From: Aquimarina spongiae
GTDB taxonomy: Bacteria; Bacteroidota; Bacteroidia; Flavobacteriales; Flavobacteriaceae
Length of the DNA: 64,000 nt
Direction: 5' to 3'
Assembly (NCBI RefSeq): GCF_900141785.1
Contig: NZ_FQYP01000007.1
Location: forward strand, 1-64,000
Part shown: piece after piece, positions 19,990 to 29,693 of the stretch
How positions within the stretch are numbered: the first letter of the stretch is position 1
Layout: the number at the start of each line of letters is the position of its first letter
Translations under genes and position numbers: made by a program
The notes under the pieces: model-generated
Seen by the model: only the letters and a program-made list of their open reading frames with translations
Databases searched by the model: none
What the model was told of the DNA's origin: nothing

Positions 19990-22900
19990 TTATCGAGTTA
20001 TAATGATTTTCTTTCTGGTTTTTTGATTTGTATTAAAATCAACGATTTCTAATACATACAATCCAGAAGGCAATCCATTTACATCCATGCGAGTTTGTTT
20101 CTGATAGTTTTCTACGTACTCCATTTTGATAACGTTTCCGGTAAGATCCACTAATCTCAAACGCACATTTTCAAGTCCTTTTTTGGTAGAAACATCAATA
20201 AAACTTTTTGCCGGATTAGGGCTAGCGGTAACATCGATTTCTTTTACGACTTGTACAGATCCTGCAGAAGTATCATTGGCAAAGAAGAACCCATATTCTG
20301 CATTAGCAAGAGCTACTTCGATTTGCGCCCAACTTCTGTGGTAGCGTTGTGTATATTCCTGACCAGCATTATAGGCTGTTTCTAGTCTTGCAAACTCAGG
20401 ATCATTTCTTAAATCTGATCTAATATCTAAGAAAGACACTCCAGGCTTAATTTCATCTCCATTTGGCATCGTTCCTGTAAATCCGTTTGGAACGAATACT
20501 TCTTGTTCGAAGATTCTAGCAAAATCACCGCGATCTTCTACTGATGAAACTCCTTTTTCGTCACGATACGTCACCCACATTCTATCCAATACCTCTTTAG
20601 CCAAGTCTCTGGCTTCAGTATCCAAAGTAGCATATTTGCGAGTTGCAGCAGCATAGTAAATCAAGGCTTTTGCCATAGAGGCTGCTACACCGAGATCTTG
20701 TCCGTAATCAGTAACTGTAACACTTAAGTTATTATTAGCCCCTGGACTCGTTGGATCCCAGGTATCAGGCTCTCCGGTCCATTCTAAAGTAGCAGGGATT
20801 TCAAAGTCATCACTTCCGATTAATCGAACTTCGCTTTTCACCCAGGTTGCCCACTTGTCCATCAAATTTTTGGCCATTGGATCGTTGGTGATATAGTAGT
20901 ACTCTGCCACTCGCTCCATAGACCAGGCTTGCCATCCAAACCAGGTACCACTACCTGGATCTTCGTATACTGGGTTGTCATCATAGGCCATATCATAGAA
21001 AGTTGATTTACCAGCAGGATATGGACTGTAATCTCCATTCCAACTATTGGTTGCTCCACCGGCAATTGCTCCTTCTTTTGATTGTAACCAGGTATAAAAC
21101 TCCATTTGTCTCTTCAAACTCTCTGTCCAGTCTCTAACTCCATTTTGTGAAGTTGGTTTTAACTCATCTACCTGAGTTAGTGCGTAAGCTGCAACTGGGT
21201 TTTGATATCCAAAGTGACAGTGGCTAGAACTAATTCTAAATGCCCATTGTGAAGCAGGATCGGCAGAACCACCCCAAGACATGTACCACGACATTAAATA
21301 GTGAGCACTGTCGTATCCAGATCCCGCTCCACTGGTTGCACTTTGTACACCTAGGGGCTTGAAATATTTATCAAACATTGAGATTCTAAGGTAATCTCCC
21401 ATCTTGATTGCTTTATCTAAGTCTAAAGCCGAAAGGCTTGTACCTTGTTCTTTGGCATATATCTGAGCCCAGTACATTGCTTGTACCGCTCTGGCATCTG
21501 CATCAGGAGCACTTGTATAACGCCATTGCTTTGCATAATTCTGATCTAGAACGAAAAGTGGTAAGTATCCACTTGGTCCTCCCCAATCAAAACTCTCCCA
21601 AGAAGGGTGTGGTACAGTTTCGTATACAGACTCTTGCTCTCCTCTTTGGAAAGTATTGATGTATGAAGGCGTACTCACACCATCACCTCTGTTTCCGTAT
21701 CCATAGAAGTTATCATTATCTAACAACCAGTGCATCTGATATACATCCGGCCCATAGGTTGCTGTTAGGTCTGAAGATACTGGATCCGCTCCTACTGGCG
21801 CACTAAATTCTAATGGAGCCGGATAATCGCTAGGTAATGGGAATTCACTTGCATATGCAGCCGGAGAAGACGGATTGTAAGCCGCATTTGTTGGCTGATC
21901 TGCAGTAGTTGGAATAATAAATTGTTCTATTTTATTCCAAACATTGTTCAATGGAGTCCAGTCTCCTGTTACACGTCCATTCATTACCTCAAGCCATAAC
22001 CAGTATGAGTACAACTCACTTGTAGACTCGTGTCCATGGTCCGGTGCTTCTACAATTAATGTTTCTATTGAGTGGTGTGGAGAACCATCTGCGCTGAAAT
22101 ATCCATTGGCAGGATCATAGAACTCATTTCTCATTTCTATAAAACGATCAACATACTCATTATCTCCTGTTGGTGGATTGATAATGATATCGCCATCAGT
22201 AACGGTTATTGAAATTATGGCCTGATCTTGTCCGTTATTACCGTCATCTACTGTTAAGGTAGCCTGGTAATTCCCTGGAGCAGTAAATGTATTATCTACC
22301 GTTACACCAGTTCCTGTGTTTCCATCTCCAAAATCCCAGGTATATGTCAATGCATCTCCATCGGCATCAGAAGATCCGGAAGCATCAAAAGATACTAACA
22401 ATGGCGCTTCTCCTGAAGTTGGCGTTGCAGAAATATCAGCAACTGGGTTTGTATTCCCTCCAGTATCACCACAAGTTGGTGCTGTAGCTGAAGTACTGAA
22501 ATACAATGTAAAACCTCCTGTTTTGGATACCATTACGAAGTTTCCTTGATCTTCGGCAACCCAATAATCACCATCTAATCCTGTTATACCTGTTCCAGAG
22601 AAAGAAGCTTCTGGACTTGCTGTATTAAAACTATAGGTAAGACTACTTCTTAAATCTACATACCAATTAGGTTGACCATTGTTGGTATTGATTGCAAAAA
22701 CATACAATCCGTTATTCGCCAAATCCCAGTTGATATTAAACTTGGTTACGTTATCTAAATTTGGTCCGCCATTTCCTAACACATAAATGTTTTCGAATTC
22801 TGCATTAATAGCTGGTAATGCATTTGCTATTGGAGTTCCAAAAGAACAATCTCCTCCTGTAGATACAGGATTTCTTACCACTTCGATACTATTTGATAAA

Positions 22901-25900
22901 TCGAAGTCTCCAGCTAAGCCAGCAAGAGTTCCATCGGCAGCAAGACCGGTAATGGTTCCATTATAACTTAGGTGATAAATAAAACAAGAGCCAGCACCTG
23001 CACCATCAAAATCAACAGCTTCTGGTGTAGGTGGTAATCCTAATATTTTTCCTTGATCATCGGTAACTACCCACTGGCTAGTTTCTCCAACATTACCTGC
23101 AAGTGTTACTCCTGAAACATTATCAGCAATTCCATCTCCTACGGTAAAAGTGAATGGTCCACCTGTAATTGTTCCTCCATCAACTGTTGGCGTTGCCACA
23201 GGGTTTCTTACGACTTCAATACTGTTTGACAAATCGAAATCACCAGCCAAACCAGCAAGAGTTCCATCGGCAGCAAGACCGGTAATGGTTCCATTATAAC
23301 TTAGATGATAGATAAAACAAGAGCCAACTCCAGCACCATCAAAATCAACAGCTTCTGGCGTAGGAGGCAATCCTAATATTTTTCCTTGATCATCAGTGAT
23401 CACCCATTGGCTAGTTTCTCCAACATTACCTGCAAGTGTTACTCCTGAAACATTATCAGCAATGCCATCTCCTACCGTAAACGCAAATGGCCCACCTGCA
23501 ATGGTTCCTCCGTCTACAGTTGGTGTTGCTACAGGATTTCTCACGACTTCGATGCTATTTGACAGGTCGAAATCACCGGCTAAGCCAGCAAGAGTTGCAT
23601 CAGCAGCAAGACCCGTGATGGTTCCATTATAACTTAGGTGATAGATAAAACAAGATCCAACTCCCGCACCATCAAAATCAACAGCTTCTGGTGTAGGTGG
23701 TAATCCTAATATTTTTCCTTGATCATCAGTGACTACCCATTGGCTAGTTTCTCCAACATTACCTGTAAGTATTACTCCCGAAACATTGTCGGCAACTCCA
23801 TCACCAACAGTAAAACTAAATGGACCTCCGGCAATAGTTCCTCCATTAACCGCAGGTGTTGTAACCCCACAATCTGGAGCTGAAGCTGCATTGGTGAAAT
23901 ACAATGTAAATCCACCTGTTTTGGATACCAATACAAAATTACCCTGATCCTGAGTAACCCAATATGCTCCATCTAATCCTGCTATACCGCTTCCTGATAA
24001 TACAGCATCTGGATTTGCACTGTTAAAACTTTGCGTAAGACTGCTTCTTAGGTCTACATACCAATCAGGCTGTCCATTATTGGTATTCATTGCAAATACA
24101 TATAAACCATTATTTGCCAAATCCCAATTGATTGAAAATTCTTGCAGATTATCCAAGCTTGGTCCGCCGTTTCCTAAAACAAAAACATTACTAAATCTAT
24201 CATTAATGTTTTGCAAAGGATCCGCTGTTGGTGTACCAAAAGCACAGCTTACACTACCATCGATTGCCGAAATCGTTTTCGTATCGGTATCAATTTGTCC
24301 TGCTTGATTGGTAACTGTTAATGTCACCGTGTAATCTCCAATAGCAGCATACGTAGAGGTTGCAGTTACGCCAGTTGCAGTAGTTCCATTTCCAAGATCC
24401 CAGCTATAGGTAAGTGTGCCCCCAGCAGGATCTGAAGAACCTGATGCATCAAAAGTAACATCAAGAGGTGCCGCTCCAGCATCTGGAGTTGCGGTAAAAG
24501 CAGCTATCGGACTTCCATCGGTAACTGTTATTGTTTTATTAACCTCTGAAGAAATATTTTGCCCATCACTAACCGTTAGTGTTACCAAATAAGATCCTGG
24601 AGTAGAGAAGGTAATTGTTGGATTTACCAAGGATGATGTTTGCCCATTTCCAAAATTCCAATTGTAAGATAACGCATCTCCATTTGGATCTGAAGAAGCC
24701 GAAGCATCAAAAGATACATCTAATGGTGCGATTCCAGTTTCTGCAGAAGCTGTAAATGAAGCTGTTGGTGAGTTTCCTCCGCCTGGTTCCACACCTCCAG
24801 CTAATTGACCATCGGCATAAATAGGAACATTATCCACAATTTTTAATGTATTATCAATACCTGTTCTTGAATAATCATTTGTAGGATCCCAAGCACTCTC
24901 ACTTGCAGAGCTAGGTATTCCTACTCGCATTTGGATTTCGCTTCTATATTCTCCTTGTCCTCCAGGAAAAGGCATATCTCCTGCATTTACTTCTACCTCA
25001 ACGAAGTAAATATTACTCGCTGCATCCCATGCCTGTAGTCCTCCTACAGCATTTCCTGCCCCTCGAGCTGTTATTTCATAATCACTTGGAGTAAGTCCTG
25101 CGGCAACACCTTCAGAAATATCTATAAAATACCGTGCTGTTAATTTGTTAGGCACTCTGGCTGGCCATGCAGAACGGTTATTTAACCAGATAGCTACTTC
25201 AGTAAATCGAGAAGAAGTACTATTGATTTTTACCTCGTTTAGAAACTCGGCTCCAGGGGTTTCCGGTTGTGGGAAATTCGTTAGCGGAGTTCCTCCAAAT
25301 TCCATCACCATTCTGGCAAGAACACCTTGGTAACAGGCGTTGTAATCTGTAGCCACTTCGTTCTCTACAAAATCAGACCGATCTTCTAGATAAGCATCAT
25401 CAGGAGAATCAGGACCACCAATAAGTGCTCCCCAAAGTATGTGTCTAGACTCTGCTGGTATATCTTCACTTCGTCTCCAGCTGCTGTGTTGTCCTCTATG
25501 ATGTACTTTGGTTGGTGGGTTGTTTCCAAAACCAGTTACAAAACTTCTGTTGATCGGATTATCTCCCAAAGCATACTTGACTTGTGCTACAGCAAAATCG
25601 TGATATTGTTGTTTCTTTGGCGTGGTCACATTATCACTATAAATCAAGGCCGTTAGTGCTGCATTCATAGAATGACGTAGTGATCCCCAACGGAATAAAT
25701 GTGCCTGACCCCCTGGAGAGTAATTGATTCCTCCTCCTTGTTGCCAGAAGTCTAAATGACGTTCAGAATCTATTTTGTATTGTTCTTTTCCAGTCAAAAT
25801 GGCTAATAAAACCATATTTCCATAGGCTTTATCATCCCAAACCAAACTCCACAAAAAGTCAGGTTGTGTATACTCTGCTTCTGCTTTATCCAGGTAGGTT

Positions 25901-26667
25901 TGATCCCCGGTAGCCTGATATAACCATAAAGCTCCCCAAACCAATTCATCTTCGTATGGACCTGCTGGATACGTAGGCCCTACTGGTGTTCCTCCATCGG
26001 TATGGTATGATCCTCTGTAGGTATCTCCAAATTCATATAATTCTTTGGCATGCTGTAATAAAGTAGCACTATAAGCAGGGTCGCTATCTTTAAAAATAAT
26101 ACTTGCCGACGCCAGCGCAGCTGCGGTTTCGCAACTAATCTCAGTTCCTGGATTAGCTGGGGTTAGCTTATGCGCTTTACGCACCCCGTACATTGGATGT
26201 ACATCTACCATCTCTGCAGGCATCCAGAAATTGTGATCTTGCCCCTTTTCTGATACTTGGGAGTAAAATTCGTTTGGACTAGGGTGACATTTGATAAAAT
26301 AGTCCGTTACCCACTTTACATTACGTTTAAAGATTTCGGTTTGATTGGTCGCATCGTACCCGTCTTTATATTGTAAATACCCCCAGTTAAGGGCGGTAAC
26401 CGAGAAAGCCATGGGGAAACCAAACTTGATGTGATCTCCGGCATCGTGCCATCCCCCTGTGAGATCGAGACCTACATCTTGTCCATCATTAACCCCAGCA
26501 TCAGCTCTCCAGCTGATTCGGTTCCAATCGGGTAAAATCCCTGATTGTTGTGTTTCATAGAAAAGCAATGATTTTTGTAAAGCTTCCCCATAATTAAACT
26601 GTGCAGTCAATGTACTACACCATAAGTACAATATGGCTATTGCACCTAGCTTCATAAAGTTTTTCAT
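19990..26667 (-). CDS. Bifunctional GH9-CBM3c-GH48 cellulase (CelA-like), T9SS-exported
   Basis: 2225 residues with a signal peptide at 1-22. GH9 spans about 23-460, with D75 and D78 in GGWHDAGDH and acid E437 in [14 protein letters not shown]3c follows (about 475-640), the arrangement known from processive GH9 endoglucanases. Then come two PKD domains, a Cys module, three nearly identical 111-residue GGPF repeats, a second Cys module and a PKD. GH48 spans about 1503-2127, with the catalytic region [13 protein letters not shown] (E1540 and E1551) intact. A T9SS sorting domain ends the protein. GH48 enzymes are reducing-end cellobiohydrolases. Joining GH9-CBM3c to GH48 in one chain matches the plan of CelA from Caldicellulosiruptor, but with PKD and Cys modules instead of CBM3b. 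GH48 is unusual in Bacteroidota. It is likely the key enzyme for crystalline cellulose in this cluster. Confidence 0.95.
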   Translation of the reverse strand: MKNFMKLGAIAILYLWCSTLTAQFNYGEALQKSLLFYETQQSGILPDWNRISWRADAGVNDGQDVGLDLTGGWHDAGDHIKFGFPMAFSVTALNWGYLQYKDGYDATNQTEIFKRNVKWVTDYFIKCHPSPNEFYSQVSEKGQDHNFWMPAEMVDVHPMYGVRKAHKLTPANPGTEISCETAAALASASIIFKDSDPAYSATLLQHAKELYEFGDTYRGSYHTDGGTPVGPTYPAGPYEDELVWGALWLYQATGDQTYLDKAEAEYTQPDFLWSLVWDDKAYGNMVLLAILTGKEQYKIDSERHLDFWQQGGGINYSPGGQAHLFRWGSLRHSMNAALTALIYSDNVTTPKKQQYHDFAVAQVKYALGDNPINRSFVTGFGNNPPTKVHHRGQHSSWRRSEDIPAESRHILWGALIGGPDSPDDAYLEDRSDFVENEVATDYNACYQGVLARMVMEFGGTPLTNFPQPETPGAEFLNEVKINSTSSRFTEVAIWLNNRSAWPARVPNKLTARYFIDISEGVAAGLTPSDYEITARGAGNAVGGLQAWDAASNIYFVEVEVNAGDMPFPGGQGEYRSEIQMRVGIPSSASESAWDPTNDYSRTGIDNTLKIVDNVPIYADGQLAGGVEPGGGNSPTASFTASAETGIAPLDVSFDASASSDPNGDALSYNWNFGNGQTSSLVNPTITFSTPGSYLVTLTVSDGQNISSEVNKTITVTDGSPIAAFTATPDAGAAPLDVTFDASGSSDPAGGTLTYSWDLGNGTTATGVTATSTYAAIGDYTVTLTVTNQAGQIDTDTKTISAIDGSVSCAFGTPTADPLQNINDRFSNVFVLGNGGPSLDNLQEFSINWDLANNGLYVFAMNTNNGQPDWYVDLRSSLTQSFNSANPDAVLSGSGIAGLDGAYWVTQDQGNFVLVSKTGGFTLYFTNAASAPDCGVTTPAVNGGTIAGGPFSFTVGDGVADNVSGVILTGNVGETSQWVVTDDQGKILGLPPTPEAVDFDGAGVGSCFIYHLSYNGTITGLAADATLAGLAGDFDLSNSIEVVRNPVATPTVDGGTIAGGPFAFTVGDGIADNVSGVTLAGNVGETSQWVITDDQGKILGLPPTPEAVDFDGAGVGSCFIYHLSYNGTITGLAADGTLAGLAGDFDLSNSIEVVRNPVATPTVDGGTITGGPFTFTVGDGIADNVSGVTLAGNVGETSQWVVTDDQGKILGLPPTPEAVDFDGAGAGSCFIYHLSYNGTITGLAADGTLAGLAGDFDLSNSIEVVRNPVSTGGDCSFGTPIANALPAINAEFENIYVLGNGGPNLDNVTKFNINWDLANNGLYVFAINTNNGQPNWYVDLRSSLTYSFNTASPEASFSGTGITGLDGDYWVAEDQGNFVMVSKTGGFTLYFSTSATAPTCGDTGGNTNPVADISATPTSGEAPLLVSFDASGSSDADGDALTYTWDFGDGNTGTGVTVDNTFTAPGNYQATLTVDDGNNGQDQAIISITVTDGDIIINPPTGDNEYVDRFIEMRNEFYDPANGYFSADGSPHHSIETLIVEAPDHGHESTSELYSYWLWLEVMNGRVTGDWTPLNNVWNKIEQFIIPTTADQPTNAAYNPSSPAAYASEFPLPSDYPAPLEFSAPVGADPVSSDLTATYGPDVYQMHWLLDNDNFYGYGNRGDGVSTPSYINTFQRGEQESVYETVPHPSWESFDWGGPSGYLPLFVLDQNYAKQWRYTSAPDADARAVQAMYWAQIYAKEQGTSLSALDLDKAIKMGDYLRISMFDKYFKPLGVQSATSGAGSGYDSAHYLMSWYMSWGGSADPASQWAFRISSSHCHFGYQNPVAAYALTQVDELKPTSQNGVRDWTESLKRQMEFYTWLQSKEGAIAGGATNSWNGDYSPYPAGKSTFYDMAYDDNPVYEDPGSGTWFGWQAWSMERVAEYYYITNDPMAKNLMDKWATWVKSEVRLIGSDDFEIPATLEWTGEPDTWDPTSPGANNNLSVTVTDYGQDLGVAASMAKALIYYAAATRKYATLDTEARDLAKEVLDRMWVTYRDEKGVSSVEDRGDFARIFEQEVFVPNGFTGTMPNGDEIKPGVSFLDIRSDLRNDPEFARLETAYNAGQEYTQRYHRSWAQIEVALANAEYGFFFANDTSAGSVQVVKEIDVTASPNPAKSFIDVSTKKGLENVRLRLVDLTGNVIKMEYVENYQKQTRMDVNGLPSGLYVLEIVDFNTNQKTRKKIIITR
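22471..22848 (-). repeat. Cys-bracketed 126-residue module, copy 5
   Basis: Starts [12 protein letters not shown] and ends TAPTC; 378 bp. It lies between the GGPF repeats and the PKD that precedes GH48. Confidence 0.8.
22868..23866 (-). repeat. Three tandem 333-bp GGPF repeats
   Basis: Exact 333-bp period (units begin at 22868, 23201 and 23534), each coding 111 residues with [34 protein letters not shown] and [16 protein letters not shown] identity is very high, implying recent duplication or gene conversion. Similar repeats occur in other Bacteroidota surface proteins (from memory). One divergent copy lies in the GH5/GH8 protein. Confidence 0.9.
23869..24246 (-). repeat. Cys-bracketed 126-residue module, copy 6
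   Basis: Starts [11 protein letters not shown] and ends SAPDC; 378 bp. It lies between the second PKD and the GGPF repeats. Confidence 0.8.
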
Positions 26668-26781
26668 GAGTTGTGTTAGTTTTTAAGTTGATTTAAATTT
26701 TACGTCAAACCGCGTTGTTCCTTATGTGTTAGGAAGTCGAAGAAACAACTGGGGCTTGGTGTGTGCTCTGTATAATAAAGA

Positions 26782-26840
26782 GCTGCAAATCAGCGCTTTA
26801 TAGACATCATTTTCCCGCAAAATTTATACGTCTTTTCCTT
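26782..26840 (-). promoter_or_regulatory. Conserved upstream element, GH9/GH48 copy
   Basis: About 59 bp ending 114 bp before the GH9/GH48 start codon. On the minus strand it reads GGAAAAG, then GTATAAATTTTG, TGTCTATAAA and TGATTTGCAGC. It aligns almost base for base with 29137-29193 upstream of the GH16 gene. Probably a promoter or activator site shared by the two transcripts. Confidence 0.6.
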
Positions 26841-26855
26841 ATTTTAAATTGATGT

Positions 26856-29030
26856 TTATTCTTTGATTAATTGCAGTTTTGACTTACCGGCAATAGAAAT
26901 AATGTAAACTCCAGTCTCCAGAGAGGAGATCGAAATCAATTCCTGATCTGATTTTGCAATTGTTGATGAAACAATTTCTCCAAGCAAGTTGTACACGATA
27001 ATTTCTTCTCCTTTATATTGCCCCATAATGGTAACAACATCTTTTGCCGGATTAGGAAAAAGCCCTACGATTCGGTCCAAAGTATCATTTGACTTACTGG
27101 CATCTGCCGGAACTATTTTCCATTTCTGATTGGCGTTTGTAGTACTGAAATCCCATATCTGCACATTGGCATTGTTAGCACCTCCAGATCTGTCCAGACC
27201 CGATTGTAAACAATGTAATGGTTGTAAGGAATATGAATTATTACCGTTAGCTATCACTTTCCACTTTTTATGATTGTCGTTAGCATCGGTCCAGGTGGCT
27301 ACATTTTCACCATCTCCACAACGTGCATACGGTACTTCTAAAAATCTACCCGTACCCAGATTTTTGATGGTATATACATTGTCTCCAAGATGTGCAAATG
27401 TCCATTTCTGGTCATTAAAATTTCCAGGATCATGCATTCTTGCACTATGATTTTCTAAACCTCTGGCCAATATCCTTTGATTGTTTACTGACGAAGCAAT
27501 AAAATAGGTTCCATTTGCTATGAGTTGAGGATTGGCAGAAACTACGGTTACATTATTTACCTGATCGTTATCCAATGCCTGTTGCCAGTTCGTACCTGTT
27601 GGGCGTATATGTGCTTTGTAGGCATAACCTACACCAATAGCTGGAGAAGATGGTAAAGTAACGGTGATGGGTTGCACCCCGTTTCCTTTGGAAACCTTTT
27701 CCACTTTACTAGCTACCCAAGCGTTGTTTTTCCAGAAGCTCACTGCTATTTCTCGTTCAGCAGAAGCGCTGTATTCCATATCAAAAGTATATGCACTAGA
27801 TGGATTAATCGTGGTAGGCGCATTCTTGAATGCTACTTTGTCTTCAAAAACTACTTCATTTTCGACAGTAACGTTATTGACCTGATCGCGATCCAAAGCT
27901 TCTCGCCATGTAGTGCCTACCGGACGAATATGAGCTTTATACACGTATCCAGATCCTGCTACGGGTGGAGAAGGTAAATTTACTGTTATTGCTCTTGTTC
28001 CCTGACCTTTTGCTACGGTTACTTGTTGTTGTGCTATCCAATTGTTTGCAGACCAAAACTCTACTACGATTTCTCGATCGGTAGATGCCTGATAATCCAG
28101 GTTGAACGTATAACTGGATTGTGGAGTGATAGTAGTTGGTGCATTATTAAAAGCCACTGTATTTTGTCCAGAGCCTCCATTATCATCTACAAGCTTGTAG
28201 GTACGTACCCAATCGTAATAGGTAGTTCTGTTTGCAGCAGTATCGTTCATTCCATCCTGACCTGCTTTTGGAGGATTCCAATCATAAGTTTCGGTTACCA
28301 ATCTCAAATACATCGGTAAATCAAAATCTGCTGGTGGTTTTATCTTATAAACAAATTTTCCGTCTAGGTAAAACAAAACCTCATCCTTGCTTTTCCACCA
28401 GGCTCCATAGGTATGATATCCTTTCCACGAAGGTTCTCCTAAACCAGCTTTACCCCCTTCTTGTCCTACAGGTGTATTATTACAAGCGGTACCACGGCTG
28501 TGCGTGTTTGAATTCATGTTCCTAATGGTGTTATTTACCCAACTCGCGCCATTAGAATTAACTCCAACAGTTTCTGTGATGTCAAGTTCGGTTACCCGTA
28601 CATCACACCCCGAACCTTCGTTACGTTTATTAATGAGCCAAAATGTTGAGGACATAAAGGTTTTGTTGGCTTTCATCCTACATTCGTAATACCCATAGGT
28701 TTGACTTTTTAGCGCTCTTACCAATGCGCCTGCATGAGTATATCGATTGCCATTTACAGTTTCTGGAGATGATAATTTGTATGCGGTAAATTGTAATGAT
28801 CCATCTTTTACTTTTACAGCATTTTGCTTAAAGATTCCTGGTGGTCTTCCTATCCAGGTGGATACATTTATTGCCCATTTCGAGGTATTTAAGTTGTTTC
28901 CGTTGAATTCGTCGGAGAGTGCTTCTACTTTTTCCCATTTTTTACCATTGGGAGGTGTTGGTTGTGCTTGAATTTGCAAAATACTTACGCAAAAGATAAG
29001 TACTGCAAAAAAGATTTCAATGCGTTTCAT
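26856..29030 (-). CDS. GH16 agarase-like enzyme with ricin-type domain, T9SS-exported
   Basis: 724 residues with a signal peptide at 1-22. The GH16 jelly roll (about 25-285) carries the catalytic ELDITE motif (E148, D150, E153) and the agarase-like features STWIGRPPGIF and NRTTYYDWVR. Two copies of an agarase-associated beta module of about 100 residues follow (both contain YKAHIRP-GT-W and ALD-DQVNNVTV). Next is a ricin/CBM13-like trefoil (about 495-640, with repeated QKW/KKW motifs) and a T9SS sorting domain (LFPNPAKDVVTIM onward). The likely reaction is cleavage of beta-1,4 bonds in agarose; porphyranase or another GH16 specificity is possible. It sits upstream of the cellulases and shares an upstream element with the GH9/GH48 gene, suggesting common induction. 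Confidence 0.85.
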   Translation of the reverse strand: MKRIEIFFAVLIFCVSILQIQAQPTPPNGKKWEKVEALSDEFNGNNLNTSKWAINVSTWIGRPPGIFKQNAVKVKDGSLQFTAYKLSSPETVNGNRYTHAGALVRALKSQTYGYYECRMKANKTFMSSTFWLINKRNEGSGCDVRVTELDITETVGVNSNGASWVNNTIRNMNSNTHSRGTACNNTPVGQEGGKAGLGEPSWKGYHTYGAWWKSKDEVLFYLDGKFVYKIKPPADFDLPMYLRLVTETYDWNPPKAGQDGMNDTAANRTTYYDWVRTYKLVDDNGGSGQNTVAFNNAPTTITPQSSYTFNLDYQASTDREIVVEFWSANNWIAQQQVTVAKGQGTRAITVNLPSPPVAGSGYVYKAHIRPVGTTWREALDRDQVNNVTVENEVVFEDKVAFKNAPTTINPSSAYTFDMEYSASAEREIAVSFWKNNAWVASKVEKVSKGNGVQPITVTLPSSPAIGVGYAYKAHIRPTGTNWQQALDNDQVNNVTVVSANPQLIANGTYFIASSVNNQRILARGLENHSARMHDPGNFNDQKWTFAHLGDNVYTIKNLGTGRFLEVPYARCGDGENVATWTDANDNHKKWKVIANGNNSYSLQPLHCLQSGLDRSGGANNANVQIWDFSTTNANQKWKIVPADASKSNDTLDRIVGLFPNPAKDVVTIMGQYKGEEIIVYNLLGEIVSSTIAKSDQELISISSLETGVYIISIAGKSKLQLIKE

Positions 29031-29136
29031 GACTTTTGGTTTTAACAGTTAGTTTTGTTCTGTAACATATGTTATTCTATCTGTTTTTCAGCGGGTTACA
29101 AAAAAACAGAATAGTATTGGGATTCATATATAAAAA

Positions 29137-29193
29137 GCTGCAAATCAATGTTTTGTAGACAATAGATTTCCTCAAAAATTATACACTTTTCCC
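29137..29193 (-). promoter_or_regulatory. Conserved upstream element, GH16 copy
   Basis: 57 bp matching 26782-26840: GGAAAAG, then GTATAATTTTTG, TGTCTACAAA and TGATTTGCAGC in the same order and spacing (one gap). It ends 107 bp before the GH16 start codon. Confidence 0.6.
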
Positions 29194-29590
29194 ATATAAA
29201 GGATTATGGTAATACACTATGAACTGTAATTATTTATTCCTGTACAATTGTGGTGATCAATGCTCAAATTGATAGTAAAATGAGCAAGAAGCATTTTATG
29301 GATCACAAGGGAATATGCCGTTAATAATTCAGAATAAGTATTAGATATTTTACCACTCACTTTTGAGTGAACAGAACGAAGATTTTTTGACGACTGACTA
29401 TGTTTTGGTATTATCATTTTCATTTTAGAGTTTGCGTTAGATGGTGTGGTTTTCGAAAATTTTGATTTTGTGAGTTTTAGGAGTTCATATTTTAGATTTA
29501 TTAGGTTAAATAGAATATTATCAAGTTTTTATCGTTAGTTTTTGTAACCAAACTGTGTTTTTAAAGAACGTCGGTTTTCTATTTTATGGA

Positions 29591-29629
29591 GGGTACATAT
29601 GGGGTACATTCAATAAAAAAAGAATACAT
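29591..29629 (+). promoter_or_regulatory. Operator-like direct repeats before the TPR/HTH gene
   Basis: GGGTACAT occurs at 29591 and 29602, 11 bp (one helical turn) apart, with a variant GAATACAT at 29622. The array lies 65-103 bp before the GTG start of the regulator, a fit for autoregulation. Confidence 0.35.
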
Positions 29630-29693
29630 ACGGCGTACTATTTTTTAAAAACAATGTTATTACACAATTCGTCTAAACTAACCACTCAAAAAA

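Larger units (their letters stand above)
29031..29693. promoter_or_regulatory. Divergent intergenic region between GH16 and the regulator gene
   Basis: 663 bp with no convincing gene. It holds the upstream element shared with the GH9/GH48 gene (29137-29193, 107 bp before the GH16 start) and a cluster of short direct repeats nearer the regulator (29591-29629). A 68-codon minus-strand ORF at 29217-29423 has no signal or motif and was not called. Confidence 0.5.

Noticed and set aside
22868..23866. Possible CRISPR or IS repeats from the strong periodicity
   Set aside because: Units of 333 bp are coding, in frame and without spacers, so they are protein-domain repeats.
10450..29030. LPMO (AA10) or classical cellulosome dockerin in the island
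   Set aside because: Looked for because of the cytochrome and CBM3; no His-brace N-terminal domain and no dockerin or cohesin repeats were seen. C-termini are T9SS sorting domains.
29217..29423. 68-codon minus-strand ORF between GH16 and the regulator
   Set aside because: No signal peptide, membrane helix or motif, and it lies beside an apparent promoter element; chance ORF is as likely.
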